Source: Streptomyces sp. NBC_00670
Lineage (GTDB): Bacteria; Actinomycetota; Actinomycetes; Streptomycetales; Streptomycetaceae
DNA length: 64,000 nucleotides
NCBI RefSeq assembly: GCF_036226765.1
Contig: NZ_CP109017.1
Location: 2,557,501-2,621,500 of the forward strand
Direction: 5' to 3'
Shown: positions 59,668 through 64,000 of the stretch, in pieces
Layout: every line of letters starts with the position of its first letter
Position numbering within the stretch: position 1 is the first letter of the stretch
Notes under the pieces: model-generated
What the model was told of the DNA's origin: nothing
Database searches by the model: none
What the model saw: only the letters and a program-made list of their open reading frames with translations
Position numbers and translations under genes: made by a program

Positions 59668-61199
59668 GCAGCCGCAGTCCGGACGAGTTGCTGCGCATCG
59701 AGGGCATCCGCAAGACCTTCCCCGGCGTGGTCGCGCTCGACAGCGTCGACTTCGACCTGCGCCGGGGCGAGGTGCATGTGCTCCTCGGCGAGAACGGCGC
59801 CGGCAAGAGCACGCTGATCAAGATGCTCTCCGGTGCCTACACGCCCGACGCCGGGCGGATCGTGGTCGACGGCGAGGAGGTGCGCGTCCACGGTGCGCAG
59901 GACTCCGAGCGGCTCGGAATCGCCACCATCTACCAGGAGTTCAACCTCGTCCCCGATCTGACGGTCGCCGAGAACATCTTCCTGGGGCGGCAGCCGCGCC
60001 GGTTCGGGATGATCGACCGCAAGCGGATGGACGCGGACGCCGAGGTGCTGCTCAAGCGCGTCGGGCTGGACGTCCCGCCCCGCGCCCGGGTGCGCGAACT
60101 CGGCATCGCGCGGCTCCAGATGGTGGAGATCGCCAAGGCGCTCAGCCTCGACGCGCGCGTCCTGATCATGGACGAGCCGACCGCCGTGCTGACCTCCGAG
60201 GAGGTCGAGAAGCTGTTCGCCATCGTGCGGCGGCTGCGCGAGGACGGCGTCGGGATCGTGTTCATCACCCACCACCTGGAGGAGATCGCCGCCCTCGGCG
60301 ACCGGGTCACCGTCATCCGGGACGGCCGCAGCGTCGGCCAGGTGCCCGCGACCACGCCCGAGGACGAGCTGGTCCGGCTGATGGTCGGGCGGTCGATCGA
60401 ACAGCAGTACCCGCGTGAACGCACCGACACCGGCGAGGCGTTGCTCACGGTGGAGGGGCTGACCCGCGACGGGGTCTTCCACGACGTGGGGTTCGAGGTG
60501 CGGGCCGGTGAGGTCGTCGGCATCGCGGGGCTCGTCGGGGCCGGGCGGACGGAGGTGGTCCGGGCGGTGTTCGGGGCCGATCCGTACGACGCCGGTGCCG
60601 TGCGTGTCGCGGGCGCGCCGCTGCGCCGGCACGACGTGAACGCCGCCATGGCGGCCGGGATCGGGCTCGTGCCCGAGGACCGCAAGGGCCAGGGGCTCGT
60701 GCTGGACGCCTCGGTGGAGGAGAACCTCGGCCTGGTCACCATGCGGGCGGCGACCCACGCCGGACTGGTCGACCGCAAGGCGCAGCGGGCCGCCGCCGCC
60801 GAGGTCGCGGGACAGCTCGGTGTGCGGATGGCCGGGCTCGGCCAGCACGTGCGCACGCTCTCCGGCGGCAACCAGCAGAAGGTCGTCATCGGCAAGTGGC
60901 TGCTGGCGCACACCAAGGTGCTGATCCTCGACGAGCCGACGCGCGGTATCGACGTCGGCGCCAAGGTCGAGATCTACCAGCTCATCAACGAACTGACGGC
61001 CGCCGGTGCCGCCGTGCTGATGATCTCCAGCGATCTGCCGGAGGTGCTCGGCATGAGCGACCGGGTGGTGGTGATGGCGCAGGGACGGGTCGCCGGTGAA
61101 CTCACCGCCGAACAGGCCACCCAGGACGCCGTGATGGCCCTCGCCGTCAGCACGCACACCAACGGAACGGACGGAACGGAGGCCTCCCGTGGCCACTGA
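59664..61199 (+). CDS. rbsA: Ribose-type ABC transporter ATPase RbsA
   Basis: A 511-residue double ABC protein. The GTG at 59664 follows GAAGGAG and overlaps the regulator stop. The first half has GENGAGKST, IYQEFNLVPDLTVAEN, and VLIMDEPTAVL. The second half has the degenerate P-loop GLVGAGRTEV usual in RbsA/MglA, with LSGGNQQKVVIGKWL and LILDEPTRGID. It drives sugar import through the fused permease that follows. Confidence 0.9.
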   Translation: MSSRSPDELLRIEGIRKTFPGVVALDSVDFDLRRGEVHVLLGENGAGKSTLIKMLSGAYTPDAGRIVVDGEEVRVHGAQDSERLGIATIYQEFNLVPDLTVAENIFLGRQPRRFGMIDRKRMDADAEVLLKRVGLDVPPRARVRELGIARLQMVEIAKALSLDARVLIMDEPTAVLTSEEVEKLFAIVRRLREDGVGIVFITHHLEEIAALGDRVTVIRDGRSVGQVPATTPEDELVRLMVGRSIEQQYPRERTDTGEALLTVEGLTRDGVFHDVGFEVRAGEVVGIAGLVGAGRTEVVRAVFGADPYDAGAVRVAGAPLRRHDVNAAMAAGIGLVPEDRKGQGLVLDASVEENLGLVTMRAATHAGLVDRKAQRAAAAEVAGQLGVRMAGLGQHVRTLSGGNQQKVVIGKWLLAHTKVLILDEPTRGIDVGAKVEIYQLINELTAAGAAVLMISSDLPEVLGMSDRVVVMAQGRVAGELTAEQATQDAVMALAVSTHTNGTDGTEASRGH

Positions 61200-63147
61200 C
61201 ACGCATCTGAGCGAGCCGGGCGCGCGCAGCGGCGGCACCACGGCCGGCCTGCGCCGGCTGCTCCTCGACAACGGCGCCCTGACCGCGCTGATCGTCCTGG
61301 TCATCGCCATGTCGGCGCTGTCCGGCGACTTCCTGACCACGGACAACCTGCTCAACGTCGGCGTCCAGGCCGCCGTGACCGCGATCCTCGCCTTCGGCGT
61401 CACCTTCGTCATCGTCTCGGCGGGCATCGACCTGTCGGTCGGCTCGGTGGCCGCGCTGTCGGCGACCGTGCTCGCCTGGTCCGCGACCTCCCACGGGGTG
61501 CCGGTGGTGCTCGCCGTCGTCCTGGCGGTGGCGACCGGCGTGGCGGCCGGGCTGGTGAACGGTTTCCTCATCGCGTACGGCAAGCTGCCGCCGTTCATCG
61601 CGACGCTCGCCATGCTGTCGGTGGGCCGCGGTCTGTCGCTGGTCGTCTCCGGCGGCTCCCCGATCGCGTTCCCCGCCTCGGTCTCGCACCTCGGCGACAC
61701 CCTGGGCGGCTGGCTGCCGGTGCCGGTGCTGGTCATGGTGGTGCTCGGCCTCGTCGCCGCGCTGATCCTGGGCCGGACGTACATCGGCCGTTCCATGTAC
61801 GCGATCGGCGGCAACGAGGAGGCGGCCCGGCTTTCCGGGCTGCGGGTGAAGAAGCAGAAGCTCGCGATCTACGCGCTCTCCGGGCTGTTCGCCGCCGCCG
61901 CGGGCATCGTGCTGGCCGCCCGGCTCTCCTCGGCGCAGCCGCAGGCCGCCGACGGGTACGAGCTGGACGCGATCGCGGCCGTCGTCATCGGCGGCGCCTC
62001 CCTCGCGGGCGGCACCGGCAAGGCGTCGGGGACGCTGATCGGCGCGCTGATCCTGGCGGTGCTGCGCAACGGCCTCAACCTGCTGTCGGTGTCCGCGTTC
62101 TGGCAGCAGGTCGTCATCGGTGTCGTCATCGCCCTTGCCGTGCTGCTGGACACCGCCCGGCGCAAGGCGGGGGCGAGCACGCCGGCCGCGGGCGCCGGGG
62201 CGCCGGGCGGGAGGGGGAAGCAGGCGGCGACGTACGTCCTCGCGGCCGTGGTCACGGTGGCGGTCGTGGGCGCGACCTCCTTCCTGCACGGCGGTTCCTC
62301 CTCCGCCAACCCGAAGATGGGGCTGTCGCTGTCCACGCTGAACAACCCGTTCTTCGTGCAGATCCGGTCGGGTGCGCAGGCGGAGGCGAAGAAGCGGGGC
62401 GTGGACCTGACCGTCACGGACGCGCAGAACGACGCCTCCCAGCAGGCCAACCAGTTGCAGAACTTCACCAGTTCGAGTTACGGGGCGATCATCGTCAACC
62501 CGGTCGACTCGGACGCGGCGGGACCGTCCGTACGCGCCGCCGACAAGGCCGACATCCCCGTCGTCGCCGTCGACCGCGGCGTCAACAAGGCGAAGACAAA
62601 GACGCTCGTCGCCTCGGACAACGTCGCCGGTGGCAGGCTCGCCGCGAAGACGGTCGCCGAAGAGCTCGGCGGGACCGGAAAGATCGTGATCCTCCAGGGC
62701 CAGGCGGGCACCTCCGCCGCCCGGGAGCGCGCCGAGGGCTTCGCCCAGGGGCTCAAGGCCTACCCCGGCATCAAGGTCCTCGCCGAGCAGCCCGCGGACT
62801 TCGACCGCACCAAGGGGCTCGACGTGATGTCCAACCTGCTCCAGGCCCACCCGGACGTGCAGGGCGTGATCGCGGCCAACGACGAGATGGCGCTCGGCGC
62901 GATCAAGGCGCTGGGTTCGAAGGCGGGCAAGTCGGTGGCCGTGGTCGGCTTCGACGGCACGCCGGACGGGCTGAAGGCGGTGAAGGACGGCACGCTGTAC
63001 GCGTCCGTGGCGCAGCAGCCGTCCCAGCTCGGGAGGATCGCGGTGGACAACGCGCTGCGGGCGATCGACGGCAAGAAGGTCGACGCGACGGTGAAGGTGC
63101 CGGTGAAGGTGGTCACGAAGGAGAACGTCGCCGGGTTCACCGGCTGA
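61189..63147 (+). CDS. Fusion of ribose permease (RbsC) and substrate-binding protein (RbsB)
   Basis: A 652-residue protein starting at GTG within GGAGG distance and overlapping rbsA by 11 bases. Residues about 20-320 are an RbsC permease with the loop GKLPPFIATLAMLSVGRGL and the family motif IGGASLAGG, in about 8-10 membrane helices. A helix at about 344-362 (YVLAAVVTVAVVGATSFL) leads to an RbsB domain (about 370-650): LSLSTLNNPFFVQIRSG, VNPVDSDAAGP, LQGQAGTSAARERAEGF and VVGFDGTPDGLKAV. The binding protein is thus tethered to its permease instead of being a free lipoprotein. I recall a similar fused protein in S. coelicolor. Confidence 0.9.
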   Translation: MATDTHLSEPGARSGGTTAGLRRLLLDNGALTALIVLVIAMSALSGDFLTTDNLLNVGVQAAVTAILAFGVTFVIVSAGIDLSVGSVAALSATVLAWSATSHGVPVVLAVVLAVATGVAAGLVNGFLIAYGKLPPFIATLAMLSVGRGLSLVVSGGSPIAFPASVSHLGDTLGGWLPVPVLVMVVLGLVAALILGRTYIGRSMYAIGGNEEAARLSGLRVKKQKLAIYALSGLFAAAAGIVLAARLSSAQPQAADGYELDAIAAVVIGGASLAGGTGKASGTLIGALILAVLRNGLNLLSVSAFWQQVVIGVVIALAVLLDTARRKAGASTPAAGAGAPGGRGKQAATYVLAAVVTVAVVGATSFLHGGSSSANPKMGLSLSTLNNPFFVQIRSGAQAEAKKRGVDLTVTDAQNDASQQANQLQNFTSSSYGAIIVNPVDSDAAGPSVRAADKADIPVVAVDRGVNKAKTKTLVASDNVAGGRLAAKTVAEELGGTGKIVILQGQAGTSAARERAEGFAQGLKAYPGIKVLAEQPADFDRTKGLDVMSNLLQAHPDVQGVIAANDEMALGAIKALGSKAGKSVAVVGFDGTPDGLKAVKDGTLYASVAQQPSQLGRIAVDNALRAIDGKKVDATVKVPVKVVTKENVAGFTG

Positions 63148-63217
63148 CGCGAGCCGGGCCCGCCGACTGACGCCGAAGTGGCAGGCCTCCTACAGAGCCC
63201 CTACAGGGAGACGATTC

Positions 63218-64000
63218 ATGTACGACTACGACCTGCTGGTCGTGGGATCGGCCAACGCCGATCTGGTGATCGGGGTCGAGCGGCGGCCCGCCGCCGGGGA
63301 GACCGTCCTCGGCTCGGACCTCGCCGTCCACCCGGGCGGCAAGGGCGCCAACCAGGCCGTCGCCGCCGCCCGGCTCGGCGCCCGTACGGCACTGCTGGCG
63401 CGGGTCGGCGACGACGGGCACGGGCGGCTGCTGCTGGACTCGCAGCGGGCGTCCGGCGTGGACACGGTGGGCGTGCTGGTCGGCGGGGCGCCCACCGGGG
63501 TCGCGCTGATCACGGTGGACCCCTCCGGGGACAACAGCATCGTGGTCTCCCCCGGCGCCAACGCCCGGCTGACCCCGGAGGACGTCCGCGCCGCCGGCGG
63601 TCTGCTGCACGCCTCCCGGGCCGTCTCGGCGCAGCTGGAGATCCCGCTGGAGACGGTCGTGGAGGTCGTACGGAACCTGCCGGACGGCACCCGCTTCGTG
63701 CTGAACCCCTCGCCGCCGCGGGCGCTGCCGGACGAGGTGCTCGCGGCGTGCGATCCGCTGATCGTCAACGAGCACGAAGCGCGGGTCGTCGCGGGCGACG
63801 GGCTGGGCGGCACGCCCGAGGAGTGGGCGGCCGCGCTGCTGGCGCGGGGGCCGCGCTCGGTCGTGGTGACGCTCGGCGCGGCGGGCGCGGTGGTCGCCGA
63901 CGGCACGGGCGCCCCGGTGCGGGTGCCGTCGGTGACAGTGGACGCCGTCGACACGACGGGCGCGGGCGACGCGTTCACCGCCGCGCTGGCCTGGCGGCTG
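63218..64000 (+). CDS. rbsK: Ribokinase (3' end outside window)
   Basis: The first 261 residues of a PfkB-family kinase. GGAG 9 bases before the ATG. Sugar-binding and start motifs are VVGSANADLVIGVER and HPGGKGANQAVAAARLG. The C-terminal signature DTTGAGDAFTAALAW with the catalytic Asp is just inside the end. It phosphorylates the imported ribose. The operon rbsR-rbsA-rbsCB-rbsK is complete for uptake and first phosphorylation. No stop codon is visible. Confidence 0.92.
   Translation, partial: MYDYDLLVVGSANADLVIGVERRPAAGETVLGSDLAVHPGGKGANQAVAAARLGARTALLARVGDDGHGRLLLDSQRASGVDTVGVLVGGAPTGVALITVDPSGDNSIVVSPGANARLTPEDVRAAGGLLHASRAVSAQLEIPLETVVEVVRNLPDGTRFVLNPSPPRALPDEVLAACDPLIVNEHEARVVAGDGLGGTPEEWAAALLARGPRSVVVTLGAAGAVVADGTGAPVRVPSVTVDAVDTTGAGDAFTAALAWRL

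Overview
This window is a high-GC chromosomal segment from a filamentous actinomycete, almost certainly Streptomyces. The evidence is the extreme third-position GC, frequent GTG and TTG starts, many 1-4 base start/stop overlaps, and a set of genes found only in sporulating streptomycetes (chaplins, rodlins, SsbB, the two dynamin-like GTPases). From memory, the order resembles the S. coelicolor core region around SCO2670-SCO2748. Locus tags quoted below are recalled, not searched. I see no prophage, insertion sequence or CRISPR array.

Layout. 1-2.0 kb: end of an FHA-domain protein, a Pcm-type methyltransferase and a group II truncated haemoglobin. 2.2-9.4 kb: a three-gene MacB-like ABC operon (two large FtsX permeases and an ATPase). 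9.5-12.3 kb: an unknown protein coupled to a thioesterase, then the ABC-F factor EttA. 12.5-14.0 kb: a sortase-anchored thioester-domain surface protein. 14.2-19.0 kb: ssbB and the dynB/dynA pair used in sporulation septation. 19.35 kb: tRNA-Arg(TCT) with a terminator, followed by a D-2-hydroxyacid dehydrogenase.

20.7-44.9 kb is a developmental cell-surface island. Five surface-layer genes (chaplins at 20.7, 25.2, 42.6 and 43.2 kb, with a divergent rodlin pair at 43.8-44.9 kb) bracket three other groups: a tyrosinase with its copper chaperone (melC2/melC1), three small secreted proteins of unknown function, and a tightly coupled exopolysaccharide operon (25.6-37.7 kb). The operon encodes a secreted protein, two GT4 glycosyltransferases, a phosphoglycosyl transferase, an O-antigen-ligase-like protein, a MurJ/MviN-type flippase, a polysaccharide deacetylase, a Wzz-like protein and a GNAT-type transferase. 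A GH26-like hydrolase, an ATP-grasp ligase and an FAD oxidoreductase flank it. Promoters resembling the sigma-BldN consensus (CGTAAC-N16-CGTTGA) precede two chaplins and both rodlins.

45-64 kb is mostly housekeeping and accessory metabolism: an ABC-2 permease with an unusual peptidase-ABC ATPase fusion, a lipoprotein, iolB, a small HTH protein, a copper efflux unit (copZ-copA) behind a CsoR-type operator, a 785-base intergenic region that may encode a small RNA, citrate synthase, a RecD2-like helicase, and a ribose-type uptake operon (LacI regulator, RbsA, a fused RbsC-RbsB, and ribokinase cut by the window end).
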